A stretch of 46,503 nt of DNA from Polyangiaceae bacterium. GTDB taxonomy: Bacteria > Myxococcota_A > Polyangia > Polyangiales > Polyangiaceae. Positions 24,529 to 33,281 of the stretch are shown here, piece by piece (position 1 is the stretch's first letter; each line of letters begins with the position of its first letter). The DNA lies in assembly GCA_020848455.1 (NCBI GenBank), contig JADLAB010000490.1:1-46503 (forward strand), in the 5' to 3' direction. A program made the position numbers and the translations under genes. The notes below the pieces were generated by a model, which worked only from the letters and a program-made list of their open reading frames with translations, was not told the origin of the DNA and searched no databases.

Positions 24529-24623
24529 GACCCCTGCACCGGCGCCCGACCGACCGTCGCGCTCGCGTCATTCGCTCGGCCGGGCGTTGCGCGCATGGAG
24601 CGGACGTAATACGGGAGCACCGG

Positions 24624-26309
24624 ATGCCAGACGTCGACGTCGTGATCATCGGCTCGGGGGCCGGCGGGTTGACCGCCGCCGTCGCGCTCGCGCAGGCCGG
24701 TCAGAAGGTCCTGGTGCTCGAGCAGCACTACCTGCCCGGCGGCTGGTGCCACTCGTTCACGCTCGGCGGCTACCGCTTCAGCCCCGGCGTCCACTACGTG
24801 GGCGAGCTCGGTCCCGGCGAGCGCATGAACGGCATCTACCAGGGCCTCGGCCTGGGCAACGACCTCGAGTTCTGCGAGCTCAATCCGGACGGCATCGACC
24901 ACGTGCTCTACGGATCGCCCGGCGGGACCGCGCTCGACCGCTTCGACATCCCCAAGGGCAAGGAGCTCTTCGGCGAGCGCCTGGCGCGCCGCTTTCCCGC
25001 CGACGCGGACGGCATCCGGCGCTTCCTCGACCAGGTGACGCGCATCTCGTCCGATCTCGCCTGGTTCGCGGAGCTGAAGCACCCGCTCGAGCTCGTCAAG
25101 CTGCCGTGGGGCGCCCCCACCCTGGCGCGCTGGTTCCTGCGCACGACGCGCGCCATGCTGGCGCACCACGTGCGCGATCCGCGCGCGCGCACCATCCTGG
25201 CGGCGCAGGCCGGGGACTACGGCCTGCCTCCGAGCAAGGCTCCCGCGGTGATGCACGCGGCCGTCGCCTCGCACTACCTCGACGGCGGCTACTACCCGCG
25301 CGGCGGCGGCGCCGCGATCCCGCGCGCGCTCATCCGCGCGCTCCGCCGCGCCGGCGGCGACATCCGCGTGCGCGCACCGGTGGCCCGCATCCTGGTCGAA
25401 CAGGGTCCGCGCGGGCGCCGCGCGATCGGCGTGCGCCTCGCCGACGGCGAGGAGATCCGCGCGCGGATCGTCCTGTCCAACGCCGACCCGGAGGTGACCT
25501 ACGGCAAGCTCGTCGGCACCGAGCACCTGTCGCGCGGGCTCCGCCTCCGGCTGGCCCGCACGCGCTGGAGCGTGTCGGCCGTGAGCCTCTTTCTCGCGGT
25601 CGAGATGGACCCGCGAGCCGAGGGGCTCGACTCGGGCAACTACTGGCTCTACCCGGACGGCGACGTCGAGTCGGTCTACCGCGGCGCGCTGCCGGACTGG
25701 ACGCAGAACGTCGGCCCGGTACCGGGGCTCTTCCTGACCGTGCCGACGCTCAAGGACCCGAGCAAGGCGCGCCCCGCCGGCGTGCACACGATGGAGGCCT
25801 TCACCTTCGTGGACTACGAGGCCTTCGCGCGCTGGGAGCGGACGCAGCACGGCGACCGGCCCGAGGCCTACGCGGTGCTCAAGCGCGCCCTCACCGACCG
25901 CATGCTCACCGCCGCCGAGCGCATCGTGCCGGGCCTGAGGCGCCGGGTGGTGTTCTCGGAGCTCGGCACGCCGCTCACCAACTGGCACTACGTGACCGCG
26001 ACGCGCGGCAACCTCTACGGCATCAACAAGACCCTCGGCCAGGTGGGCCCGCTGTCCTATCAGGTCAAGAGCGAGATCCCGGGCCTGTGGCTCTGCGGCG
26101 CGAGCACGGTCGGCCACGGCATCATGGGGGCGACCTACTCCGGCCTCGTCGCGGCCAAGAACATCCTGGGTTGCGGCCTGCCGGATCTGCTCCGCCACGG
26201 CGGCCCCCCCGTGACGGTGCGACAGGCCGAGCAGCCCGAGACGTGGCTCGACCGCGCGCGCCCGCGGCCCGAGCCACGCCGCGCGGCGCGTGGTGCCTCA
26301 CCGGACTAG
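24624..26309 (+). CDS. FAD-dependent phytoene desaturase/retinol saturase-like oxidoreductase
   Basis: 561 residues from ATG 24624, preceded by GGGAG. The N-terminal Rossmann motif VVIIGSGAGGLTAAVALAQAG (6-26) is followed by LEQHYLPGGWCHSF, as in CrtI, CrtISO and retinol-saturase proteins. The C-terminal FAD motif is GLWLCGASTVGHGIMGATYSG, and the last 35 residues are Arg/Pro-rich. The family carries out desaturation, saturation or isomerisation of polyenes. No other carotenoid genes (crtB, crtE) are here, so the substrate is open; fatty or polyketide chains are possible. It lies 30 nt before a hotdog thioesterase gene on the same strand, probably cotranscribed, and is divergent from the LysM-kinase pair. 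Confidence 0.9.
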   Translation: MPDVDVVIIGSGAGGLTAAVALAQAGQKVLVLEQHYLPGGWCHSFTLGGYRFSPGVHYVGELGPGERMNGIYQGLGLGNDLEFCELNPDGIDHVLYGSPGGTALDRFDIPKGKELFGERLARRFPADADGIRRFLDQVTRISSDLAWFAELKHPLELVKLPWGAPTLARWFLRTTRAMLAHHVRDPRARTILAAQAGDYGLPPSKAPAVMHAAVASHYLDGGYYPRGGGAAIPRALIRALRRAGGDIRVRAPVARILVEQGPRGRRAIGVRLADGEEIRARIVLSNADPEVTYGKLVGTEHLSRGLRLRLARTRWSVSAVSLFLAVEMDPRAEGLDSGNYWLYPDGDVESVYRGALPDWTQNVGPVPGLFLTVPTLKDPSKARPAGVHTMEAFTFVDYEAFARWERTQHGDRPEAYAVLKRALTDRMLTAAERIVPGLRRRVVFSELGTPLTNWHYVTATRGNLYGINKTLGQVGPLSYQVKSEIPGLWLCGASTVGHGIMGATYSGLVAAKNILGCGLPDLLRHGGPPVTVRQAEQPETWLDRARPRPEPRRAARGASPD

Positions 26310-26339
26310 CGCCGCCCGCGCCGGAACCGAGGAGCCTCC

Positions 26340-26861
26340 GTGCCGCCCGACCCGCCCGCGTCGAGCTCGCGTCGCCAGCCCGGCTCGGCCTTGTGCTTCG
26401 TGTGCGGCACCGAGAACCCCCACGGCCTCGGCGTCACCTTCTACGACGACGGCGCGAAGGTCTGGACCGAGCTGACGCCGGCCGAGCACCACCAGGGCTG
26501 GCCCGGCGTCCTGCACGGCGGCATCGTGTCGGCGCTGCTCGACGAGACGATCGGCCGGGTCGCGTTCCTCCACGACCGCTGGGTGCAGACCGCGCGCCTG
26601 GAGCTGCGCTTCGTGCGCCCCGCGCCCATCGGCGTCACGCTGCGCGCCGAGGGCCGCCTGACGCGCGACCAGCGCAGGTTGATGCACATGCAGGGCGTGC
26701 TCGTCGTCGCCGAGACGGGCACCGTGCTCAGCGAGGCGACCGGCACCTTCGTGCCTCTGCCCGACGCCGCGCGCGACAGCCTCGCGCGCCAGCTCGGCGG
26801 CGACTTCGCCGCGTGGGAGCAGTGGCTGTCGGAGAACCGGGCTCGTCAGAACTGGAAGTAG
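26340..26861 (+). CDS. PaaI-like hotdog-fold thioesterase
   Basis: 173 residues from GTG 26340, after GAGGAG. Hotdog motifs: CFVCGTENPHGLG near the N-terminus (a CxxC pair common in this subgroup), EHHQGWPGVLHGGIVSALLDE (the central helix and catalytic region) and RLELRFVRPAPIG. Such enzymes hydrolyse acyl-CoA or acyl-ACP thioesters in the cytoplasm. The 30-nt gap to the oxidoreductase gene suggests a joint role in lipid or polyene metabolism. The 3' end overlaps the 3' end of the convergent MBOAT gene by 16 nt. Confidence 0.9.
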   Translation: MPPDPPASSSRRQPGSALCFVCGTENPHGLGVTFYDDGAKVWTELTPAEHHQGWPGVLHGGIVSALLDETIGRVAFLHDRWVQTARLELRFVRPAPIGVTLRAEGRLTRDQRRLMHMQGVLVVAETGTVLSEATGTFVPLPDAARDSLARQLGGDFAAWEQWLSENRARQNWK

Positions 26862-28294
26862 ATGAACGGCTGGATGTTCGTGCCCTGCACCTGCACCACG
26901 AACTGCAAGAGCGCCACGAACACGAGCGCCTTGACCGGCAGCGGCACGCGCACGAAGTAGCCCTGCAGCCGCGTGGCGATCGAGGTGGGCAGCGCGCTCG
27001 CGACGAAGCCGAGCGCGAGCGCCGCGACCACCCAGTGCCGCACCTCGAGCATCGTGACGATGCGCGCCGGCTCCCACTCGACGGCCAGGCGCTCGAACAC
27101 CTGGAAGGCGGTCGCGAAGTCCTTGGCGCGGAAGAACACCCACAGGGCGGCCACGAAGTGAAGCGTGACGACCCAGCCGAGCACGCGACGCCAGCGCGCA
27201 CCGCGGTCGGGCCAGCGCGTGCCCACGTACTTGTGCACGGCGAGCCCGACCCCGTGCAGGCCGCCCCAGACGACGAAGTTCCAGGAGGCACCGTGCCACA
27301 GCCCACCGAGCAGCATGGTGAGCATCAGGTTCACGTACTTGCGCACGGGCCCGGCGCGGTTGCCGCCGAGGGGGATGTAGAGGTAGTCGCGCAACCAGCT
27401 CGACAGCGAGATGTGCCAGCGCCGCCAGAACTCGGTGATGCTCGTGGCGCCGTAGGGCGAATCGAAGTTCTCGGAGATCTTGACCCCGAGGATGCGCGCC
27501 ATCCCGAGCGCCATGTCGGAGTAGCCCGAGAAGTCGAAGTAGATCTGGATGGCGTAGGCGTAGATGCCGAGCAGCACCTCGGGGCCCGAGTAGGTCTCGG
27601 GCGCCGCGAACACGAGGTCCGAGTAGATGCCGACGTAGTCGGCGATGAGCGCCTTCTTCGCGACGCCCTGGACGATGCGGTAGAGCCCGGCCGCGACATC
27701 GTCCGGTGCGGGCTCGCGAATCGGGTGGATCTGCGAGAAGAACTCGGGCGCGCGCACGATGGGCCCGGCGACGATCTGCGGGAAGAACGACAGGAAGAGC
27801 GCGTACTCGAAGAGGCTCTTCGTCGGCGGGTAGAGGCGCCGGTAGACGTCGACCAGGTAGGAGAGCGACTGGAAGATGTGGAACGAGATGCCGATCGGCA
27901 AGAAGATGTCGAGCGGGTCCACGTGCGCGCCGGTCAGCGCCGACACGTTGCGCAGGAAGAAGTTCGTGTACTTGAAGAAGCCGAGCGCCGCGAGGTTGAG
28001 CACGACGCTCACGGTGAGCCACGCCTTGCGCCGCCCGGGATCCTCCTGCTGGTGGACGCGGAGGGCGATCGCCCAGTCGGCCGCCGTCAGCGCGAGCAGC
28101 GTCAGCATGAAGACGCCGTTGCACTTGTAATAATAGTAGAGGGAAAATCCGAGGATCCACCCGAGCCGGAGCGCGTTCCGCCCGCGCAGGAGCGCGTACA
28201 CGATCATGAACGCCGTGAAGAGCAGGAAGAACGTGCCCGTGTTGAACACGAGTGGGTTCTTCGGATCGTGGACGAAGAGCTCGAGGAAGCGCAT
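26846..28294 (-). CDS. MBOAT-family O-acyltransferase (AlgI-like)
   Basis: 482 residues with about ten hydrophobic segments. The MBOAT signature is clear: YFDFSGYSDMALGMARILG, SITEFWRRWHISLSSWLRDYLYIPLGGNR, and MLTMLLGGLWHGASWNFVVWGGLHG with the catalytic His in LWHGAS. The family moves acyl groups, usually acetyl, across or at the membrane to polysaccharides or teichoic acids. Alginate genes are absent. The SGNH-hydrolase-like gene 24 nt upstream is the usual partner that finishes transfer on the outside. An O-acetylation pair for an exopolysaccharide or O-antigen is therefore inferred. Confidence 0.95.
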   Translation of the reverse strand: MRFLELFVHDPKNPLVFNTGTFFLLFTAFMIVYALLRGRNALRLGWILGFSLYYYYKCNGVFMLTLLALTAADWAIALRVHQQEDPGRRKAWLTVSVVLNLAALGFFKYTNFFLRNVSALTGAHVDPLDIFLPIGISFHIFQSLSYLVDVYRRLYPPTKSLFEYALFLSFFPQIVAGPIVRAPEFFSQIHPIREPAPDDVAAGLYRIVQGVAKKALIADYVGIYSDLVFAAPETYSGPEVLLGIYAYAIQIYFDFSGYSDMALGMARILGVKISENFDSPYGATSITEFWRRWHISLSSWLRDYLYIPLGGNRAGPVRKYVNLMLTMLLGGLWHGASWNFVVWGGLHGVGLAVHKYVGTRWPDRGARWRRVLGWVVTLHFVAALWVFFRAKDFATAFQVFERLAVEWEPARIVTMLEVRHWVVAALALGFVASALPTSIATRLQGYFVRVPLPVKALVFVALLQFVVQVQGTNIQPFIYFQF

Positions 28295-28318
28295 GAAGGC
28301 CGAGAGCGACGGAGGGGA

Positions 28319-29263
28319 TCAGTAGGGGGGCGGGTACACGCGCGCCGGGATCTTCGGCGCCGTCCGCGTGGGCGTCGCGAGCAGGATGGGGTAGGCGCTC
28401 TCGTCGCGCAGCCAGCCGAGGAAGGCCTCGGTCCATTTGACGCCGCCCGCCGGTGTCGGATGGATCTTGTCCTCGATGCGGTCGAGCTCTAGCTCGGCCG
28501 ACCGGAAGAAGCGCTCCTTGCCGAGCTCGCGCTCGAGCAGAGCGTTGATGCCGGTGTCCTCGCGCCAGTTCGGCGGACCGATCCACACGAACTTGCGCCG
28601 CCCGACCTTCTTCACGATGGCGCGCACGAACTTGTCGCGCTCCTCGACCTTGCGGGTCGAGATCTCGGACGAGCCGAGGACGGCGATGACCATGGTCGGC
28701 TTGAACTCGTTGATCAGCTGGTCGAGCTTGTGCTGCACGCCCCAGGCGACCGTGGTCGAGGCGTACCAGACGGCCGGCAGGAGCTTGTGGCCGTTCTCGA
28801 GGCAGTAGTCGCCGAGGCGCGGCTGGATCGACTGCACCATCGAGTCGCCGAAGATGAGGATGCGCTGCGGCGCCTCGTCGACCACGCGCGCGCCGCCGGA
28901 GTCGGCCGGGGCAGGCGGTGGCGGAACGGGCTCGGCCGCCTCGACGCCGTCCGCGAGCCCCCCACCCGCGCCGAGACCGGCGCCGCCGGCGCCGGCCTCC
29001 ACGTCGGCCCCGAGCCCCTCGGCCGCGAGCTCGTCCGGCTCGGCAGCGCGCGCCACGCCGAAGTAGGTGGCGATCTCGGAGCGCGCGATGCGCGCCCCGA
29101 GCACGACGATGTCGCGCTGCGACAGCGCGTAGGCGCCGAGCAGCAGCCACGCGAAGCCGAACACCAGGAGCAGCTGGACGTAGGGCGAGCGCCGGGCGGA
29201 CTGAGGAGGCGAGGACACGGGTCGAGCGGCGATGGGCGATTCTCTTAGCGCGCGGGCGCGCAT
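28319..29263 (-). CDS. SGNH/GDSL-like protein, partner of the MBOAT enzyme
   Basis: 314 residues from ATG 29263. One N-terminal membrane segment (VQLLLVFGFAWLLLGAYAL, about 29-47) is followed by a Gly/Ala/Pro-rich spacer. The SGNH fold then starts at ILIFGDSMVQSI (catalytic Ser), with VLGSSE and WIGPPNW as blocks II/III and EDKIHPTPAGG near the C-terminus carrying the DxxH-type pair. The arrangement matches AlgJ/AlgX/DltD-like proteins that act outside the membrane with an MBOAT partner. The gap to the MBOAT gene is 24 nt on the same strand. It is divergent from dtd. Confidence 0.88.
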   Translation of the reverse strand: MRARALRESPIAARPVSSPPQSARRSPYVQLLLVFGFAWLLLGAYALSQRDIVVLGARIARSEIATYFGVARAAEPDELAAEGLGADVEAGAGGAGLGAGGGLADGVEAAEPVPPPPAPADSGGARVVDEAPQRILIFGDSMVQSIQPRLGDYCLENGHKLLPAVWYASTTVAWGVQHKLDQLINEFKPTMVIAVLGSSEISTRKVEERDKFVRAIVKKVGRRKFVWIGPPNWREDTGINALLERELGKERFFRSAELELDRIEDKIHPTPAGGVKWTEAFLGWLRDESAYPILLATPTRTAPKIPARVYPPPY

Positions 29264-29379
29264 GTAGCCACTCCGGGCGGCGGGCCGCAAGAGGCCGTGC
29301 CGCCGGCCAGGGCGGGTAACCGCGCCGAACGCCGCACGGCCGCGGCGCATTCCCGCCACCCTCGTGCTACGAGGCCGCC

Positions 29380-29901
29380 GTGCGCGCCGTGGTGCAGCGG
29401 GTGGTCGCCGCGCGAGTCGAGGTCGCCGGCGAGACGGTCGGGGCGATCGAGCGTGGGCTCTGCGCCTTCGTCGGCGCCGGCCGCGACGACACGCCGGCGG
29501 ACGTCACCTTCCTCGCGGACAAGATCGCCACGCTGCGCGTGTTCCCCGACGCGCAGGGCAAGATGAGCCTCGCCGTCGGCGACGTGGGCGGCGCCGTGCT
29601 CGTCGTGAGCCAGTTCACGCTCTACGGCGACGTGCGCCGTGGACGCCGGCCCAGCTTCGACGCCGCGATGGCGCCCGAGCCGGCGCGTGCCGCGTGCGAC
29701 GCTGTCGTCGCGGCCCTGCGCGCCCGCGGCCTGCCGGTCGCGACGGGCCGCTTCGCCGCGGACATGCGCGTCGTCGTCGACAACGACGGACCGGTCACGA
29801 TCCTCGTCGACTCGCAGAAGGCCTTCGAGCGCGGCCGAAGGTGTTCGGGGCGGGCGAGCCCGACGCGGGCGCGCCTGGCGGTCGCGGCGCCGCGGGGCTA
29901 G
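29380..29901 (+). CDS. dtd: D-aminoacyl-tRNA deacylase
   Basis: 173 residues from GTG 29380, with GAGG six nt upstream. Diagnostic motifs are SQFTLYGD (77-84) and NDGPVT (135-140), plus RPSFDAAM. The enzyme frees tRNAs wrongly charged with D-amino acids or glycine in the cytoplasm. The family is normally about 145-150 residues; here 25 extra Arg/Ala-rich residues follow the fold, possibly harmless read-on. The Fur-family gene starts 8 nt after the stop, so the two are cotranscribed. Confidence 0.95.
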   Translation: MRAVVQRVVAARVEVAGETVGAIERGLCAFVGAGRDDTPADVTFLADKIATLRVFPDAQGKMSLAVGDVGGAVLVVSQFTLYGDVRRGRRPSFDAAMAPEPARAACDAVVAALRARGLPVATGRFAADMRVVVDNDGPVTILVDSQKAFERGRRCSGRASPTRARLAVAAPRG

Positions 29902-29909
29902 ATCAGGGC

Positions 29910-30386
29910 ATGGCCCGCGTGCCCGCCGCCCGCTCCGCGACGCCGCTCGTCGAGGCGATCCGCGCCCGCGGGCTGCGCGCCACGGCGCCCCGCATCGCGG
30001 TCCTCGAGCTCTTGGGCCGCGCGCGCACGCCGCAGAGCCACGCCACCATCGCCGAGGCACTCGTCGGCTCGGGCTGGGACCGGGCGACCATCTACCGGAA
30101 CCTCGTCGCGATGACCGAGGCCGGCCTGCTGCGCCGCGCCGACCTCGGCGACCACGTGTGGCGCTTCGAGCTGCGTCGCCCGGGTCCGGGCGCGCGGGCC
30201 CCCGCGCACGAGCGGCCCGGGCGCACCGTGGAGCACCCGCACTTCCTGTGCGACAGCTGCGGCGAGGTCACGTGCCTCTCCGACAGCGCGGTCGAGATCC
30301 GCGCGGGCGCCGCGGTGCCCCGGGCCGTGCGGCGCAAGCGCGTCGCGATCCAGATCCAGGGCCGCTGCGACCGCTGCGCGCCGTGA
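29910..30386 (+). CDS. Fur-family metalloregulator, probably Zur-like
   Basis: 158 residues. Winged-helix DNA-binding domain: TAPRIAVLELL, HATIAEAL, then DRATIYRNLVAMTEAGLLRR (57-76). Metal-binding C-terminal domain: EHPHFLCDSCGEVTCL (His109, His111, Cys114, Cys117) and CDRC (Cys153, Cys156), the structural Zn site. Fur, Zur, PerR and related repressors share this layout, and the sequence alone does not separate them. The neighbourhood (a ZIP-domain transporter 100 nt downstream and a ZnuABC-like operon converging on it) argues for a zinc sensor. It is inferred to repress these genes when metal is sufficient. Confidence 0.9.
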   Translation: MARVPAARSATPLVEAIRARGLRATAPRIAVLELLGRARTPQSHATIAEALVGSGWDRATIYRNLVAMTEAGLLRRADLGDHVWRFELRRPGPGARAPAHERPGRTVEHPHFLCDSCGEVTCLSDSAVEIRAGAAVPRAVRRKRVAIQIQGRCDRCAP

Positions 30387-30431
30387 GCCCCGGCGCGGTG
30401 CTCGCGGCCGCTCCGCGGCACCGGCGTTATC

Positions 30432-30444
30432 GCAACACGGTTGC
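30432..30444. promoter_or_regulatory. Inverted repeat before the ZIP-domain gene, candidate operator
   Basis: GCAAC-ACG-GTTGC, a perfect 5-bp inverted repeat with a 3-nt centre, lies 45 nt upstream of the preferred GTG start and 46 nt after the Fur-type gene. It could be a binding site for that regulator. The same repeat was not found before the znu-like operon, which weakens the idea. Confidence 0.3.
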
Positions 30445-30488
30445 AGGAAGCGCTTGATCGCCTCGCCGGGCCGCGCGAGGCTCCGCCG

Positions 30489-32258
30489 GTGCTGTGGCTG
30501 GTGCTCGGGCTGTCGCTCGTCGGGCTCGCGCTCGGTCCGGCCCTGTATGCCGTGGGGCGCGCCCGCCCGGGCCCGGCCGCCGTGCTCGACGGGCTGACGC
30601 TCGGGCTGGTGCCGGCGCTCGTGGTGCTGAAGCTCCTGCCGCACGTGGTCGAGGACGTGGGCCTCGGCGCCGTCGGGCTCGCCGCGCTCGGCTACGGCGT
30701 CGTGTGGCTGGCCGACCGCCGGAGCCACGACCTCGAGGCGCGCGTGGGCCGCTCGCTCGTGGTCCCCGCCCTGGTGCTGCACGCGGCAGTCGACGGCGCC
30801 ACGCTCGGGCTCGCGACCGGCGGCGGCGCGGAGCCCGGGGGCGCGTACCTCGCGCTCGCGGTGCTCTCGCACCGGATGCCCGAGGGCCTCTTCCTCGCCA
30901 ACGCGCTCGTGCCCGCGCTCGGCTGGCGCGGCGCGCTGCTGCGGATCGGCTCGAGCGGCGCGGCCACCGTGGTCGGCGCCGCCCTCGGACGAGGGGCGCT
31001 CGGGGCGCTGCCCATGAACGCCATCCAGGGCCTCGTGGCCCTCGGGCTCGGGGCGATCTTGCGGCTCGTGGCGCACGACCACGGCTCGGCGCGGCACACG
31101 GCCGCCACGCGACGCCTCGGCGCCCTCGGCCTCGGGCTCGGCGCCTTCGTGGCCCTCGCCCTGCCCGATCCCGAGAGCGTGCTCACGCGCGCCACGCCGG
31201 GCGAGCTGCCCATGGTGGACTCCTTCGTGGCCCTGTTCGCGGCCGTCGCGCCCGCCGCCATCGTCGGCGTCGTCGCCAGCGCGCTCGCCCGCGCAGGGCT
31301 GCGCAGGCGGCGCGATCGCGCGGCCGCTCCGTCCGCGTGGCTGAGCGCGCTCGCCTGGCCGCGGGATGGACGCGCCGCACGCCGCGCGCTCGAGGCGGGG
31401 CGCGCGGCCGGTGCCGGACCGGTGGCGCTCGGGACGACCGCGCTCGCCGCCGCGGCGCTCGATCCGACCGCCGTGCTCGCCGCAGCCTTTCTCCTCGGCC
31501 CGGAGGCTGCGCTCGCCTGCGCGGGGGCGACGCTCGCGCTCGGCGCTGGAGCGCTCGCCGCGCGCCCGCGGGTGCACCCGGGCGAGCACCTCGAGGCGCA
31601 CGAGCCGACGCGGTCGGGCAGAGCAGCCTCCGACCTTCGCGGCGCCGCGCGCCGCGCGCTCGAGGACACGGGCGGCCCGTGGGTAACCGGCGTCGCGCTC
31701 GCGGCGGCGCTCGAGGCGTTCGTGCCCCCGGGGACGCTCGAGCCCCTGGCGCTCGGGCCGGCGGCGGTGCGCGCCGCCGTGGGGAGCTTCGCCCTCGCCC
31801 CTCGCCCGTCCGCGCTCGTCCCGGTGCTGGCAGTGCTCGTGCACAAAGGTCTACCCCTCGAGGCCGCGTGCGCGGCGCTCGCCTGCGCCCCGGCCGGGAC
31901 ACGCCTCGCGGCCGGGGTCGCGTGGCGCGCACGGCGCGCTCGGCTCGCGCTCGGGCTCGCGCTCGCGGCGGCGCTCGGCGGCGTGTCGGGCGCGCTCCTC
32001 GTCCTCGCCATGCACCCCGCGCCCGCCACGCGCGACTGGCACGCGCTCTTGTCCGGCGCGCCGGACGCACTCGGCCTCGCGACGACCGTCGCGTTCGCCG
32101 CGTGCCTCGCGGCGAGCCTCGTCTGGCGCGGCCCGCGCCCCTGGGTCGGGCAGGAGCCGCACGTGCACCGAGCAGGCGGAGACGGGCCGCACCCCGCGAG
32201 CGGCAGGACGCACGATCACGAGCACGCCAGCGACCCGGCTGGCGACAACCACCCGTAG
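30489..32258 (+). CDS. ZIP-domain metal transporter fused to permease-like domain, His-rich tail
   Basis: 589 residues from GTG 30489 (GAGG 8 nt upstream); an in-frame TTG at 30441 would add 16 residues. About 14-16 hydrophobic segments. The first half carries ZIP metal-site motifs: LHAAVDGATLGLA and, one helix later, VLSHRMPEGLFLANAL. ZIP proteins move Zn, Fe or Mn into the cytoplasm; canonical ones have 8 helices and about 250-300 residues. The second half, after an Arg-rich loop, has GTTALAAAALDPTAVLAAAFLLGPEAAL and HKGLPLEAACAALACAPAGT, reminiscent of YraQ/ArsP-type (DUF318) permeases. The last 30 residues contain eight His (HVHRAGG..HDHEHAS..NHP). A two-transporter fusion is inferred; confidence is lower for the second half. 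Confidence 0.85.
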   Translation: MLWLVLGLSLVGLALGPALYAVGRARPGPAAVLDGLTLGLVPALVVLKLLPHVVEDVGLGAVGLAALGYGVVWLADRRSHDLEARVGRSLVVPALVLHAAVDGATLGLATGGGAEPGGAYLALAVLSHRMPEGLFLANALVPALGWRGALLRIGSSGAATVVGAALGRGALGALPMNAIQGLVALGLGAILRLVAHDHGSARHTAATRRLGALGLGLGAFVALALPDPESVLTRATPGELPMVDSFVALFAAVAPAAIVGVVASALARAGLRRRRDRAAAPSAWLSALAWPRDGRAARRALEAGRAAGAGPVALGTTALAAAALDPTAVLAAAFLLGPEAALACAGATLALGAGALAARPRVHPGEHLEAHEPTRSGRAASDLRGAARRALEDTGGPWVTGVALAAALEAFVPPGTLEPLALGPAAVRAAVGSFALAPRPSALVPVLAVLVHKGLPLEAACAALACAPAGTRLAAGVAWRARRARLALGLALAAALGGVSGALLVLAMHPAPATRDWHALLSGAPDALGLATTVAFAACLAASLVWRGPRPWVGQEPHVHRAGGDGPHPASGRTHDHEHASDPAGDNHP

Positions 32259-32359
32259 CGATCGACCTCGGCCTCGGCCCGCACGTGGCCGCGACGGGCG
32301 GCTTGTTGTGCACCGACCCGACGGACGTGTTCGTCGCGAAGTTCGCCCCGCCGCCGTGA
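32259..32359 (+). pseudogene. Possible remnant of a DVFVAKF-repeat surface protein
   Basis: Directly after the ZIP gene stop, in another frame, about 34 codons read VAIDLGLGPHVAATGG then LLCTDPTDVFVAKFAPPP and a TGA at 32357-32359. The DVFVAKF ending is typical of the last repeat of secreted beta-propeller (SBBP-like) proteins of myxobacteria. No start codon, upstream repeats or ribosome site belong to it. It may be a decayed 3' end, or coincidence. Confidence 0.3.
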
Positions 32360-32366
32360 CGAGGCC

Positions 32367-33281
32367 TCAGCCGCGGGTGTCGCCGGTCGGCGCGGCGCCG
32401 GGGCGGCCGCGCCCGCGCCGCAGCGAGACCGCGAGCCGGTAGCCGGAGCGCAGCACGAGCGCCGCCAGCGCGAACCCGCACGCGAGCCCCGCCTGCGCCC
32501 CACCTACCGGCAGGTCCCAGAAGAACGCGCACAGGTAGCCGAGCACGCCGGACAGCGCCCCGACCGCAGCTGCCACCACGAAGGCGGCGCGCACCCCCGA
32601 GCCGAGGAGCAGCGCCGTGAGCGCCGGCATGGTCGAGAACGCGAAGACCGGCAAGGCGCCGAGCGCCCGGGCGCTCACACCCACCATGATGCCGATCGCG
32701 AGCAGCACCGCGGACGAGAGCGCCGTCACGGGGAGTCGCTGCACCCGGGCGGCGACCGGGTCGAAGCTCGCGAACACGAGCCCGCGGTGGAGCGCGAGCT
32801 GCAGGAGCAGGACGGCCGCCCCGACGGCGAGGACGAGCGTCAGGTCGAGCGGGCGGACGAGGACCGCCGTGCCGAAGAGGATCGACTCGATGTCGTGGGC
32901 CTCCTGGGTGATGCGGCTGCCGAGCACGACGGTGGCCCCGCCCGTGGCCGCGAACACCCAGCCGAGCACGCTCTCGCGGCTGACGCCGAGCTTCTTCGGG
33001 TCGAAGAGCAGGAGCAGCGTCGCGCCGAGCGCGGCCGCGGCGGCGCCGAACACGGGGTCGAAGGCGAGCCCGAGGTGGATCTCGGCGTAGAAGGAAGCCG
33101 CCACGCCGAGCGCGGCCGACTGCGTGACCGCGGCGCTCACGAACACCATGCGCCGCAAGACGACGTAGACGCTCAGCATGCCGAGCACGGCGCCCGCCGC
33201 GAAGGCGCACGCGATCGGGTCGCGGAACAGCTCCCACGCGACCACGAAGTCGTCCCAGGTCGGCGCCGCTGTGGGCGTCAT
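32367..33281 (-). CDS. Metal ABC transporter permease (ZnuB/MntB family)
   Basis: 304 residues with about eight hydrophobic segments. ABC-3 family features: DPIACAFAAGAVLGMLSVYVVLRRMVF near the N-terminus, VTQSAALGVAASFY, and SVLGWVFAATGGATVVLG in the middle. It forms the inner-membrane channel for metal delivered by the binding protein. The ATG overlaps the ATPase stop (ATGA). The basic C-terminal tail (SLRRGRGRPG) is cytoplasmic. It is the last gene of the operon and converges with the ZIP-fusion gene across 108 nt. Confidence 0.93.
   Translation of the reverse strand: MTPTAAPTWDDFVVAWELFRDPIACAFAAGAVLGMLSVYVVLRRMVFVSAAVTQSAALGVAASFYAEIHLGLAFDPVFGAAAAALGATLLLLFDPKKLGVSRESVLGWVFAATGGATVVLGSRITQEAHDIESILFGTAVLVRPLDLTLVLAVGAAVLLLQLALHRGLVFASFDPVAARVQRLPVTALSSAVLLAIGIMVGVSARALGALPVFAFSTMPALTALLLGSGVRAAFVVAAAVGALSGVLGYLCAFFWDLPVGGAQAGLACGFALAALVLRSGYRLAVSLRRGRGRPGAAPTGDTRG

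Noticed and set aside
24245-28492. Plus-strand open frame of about 1400 codons
   Set aside because: Crosses four well-supported genes on both strands and encodes Arg/His-rich sequence with no domain; a compositional artefact.
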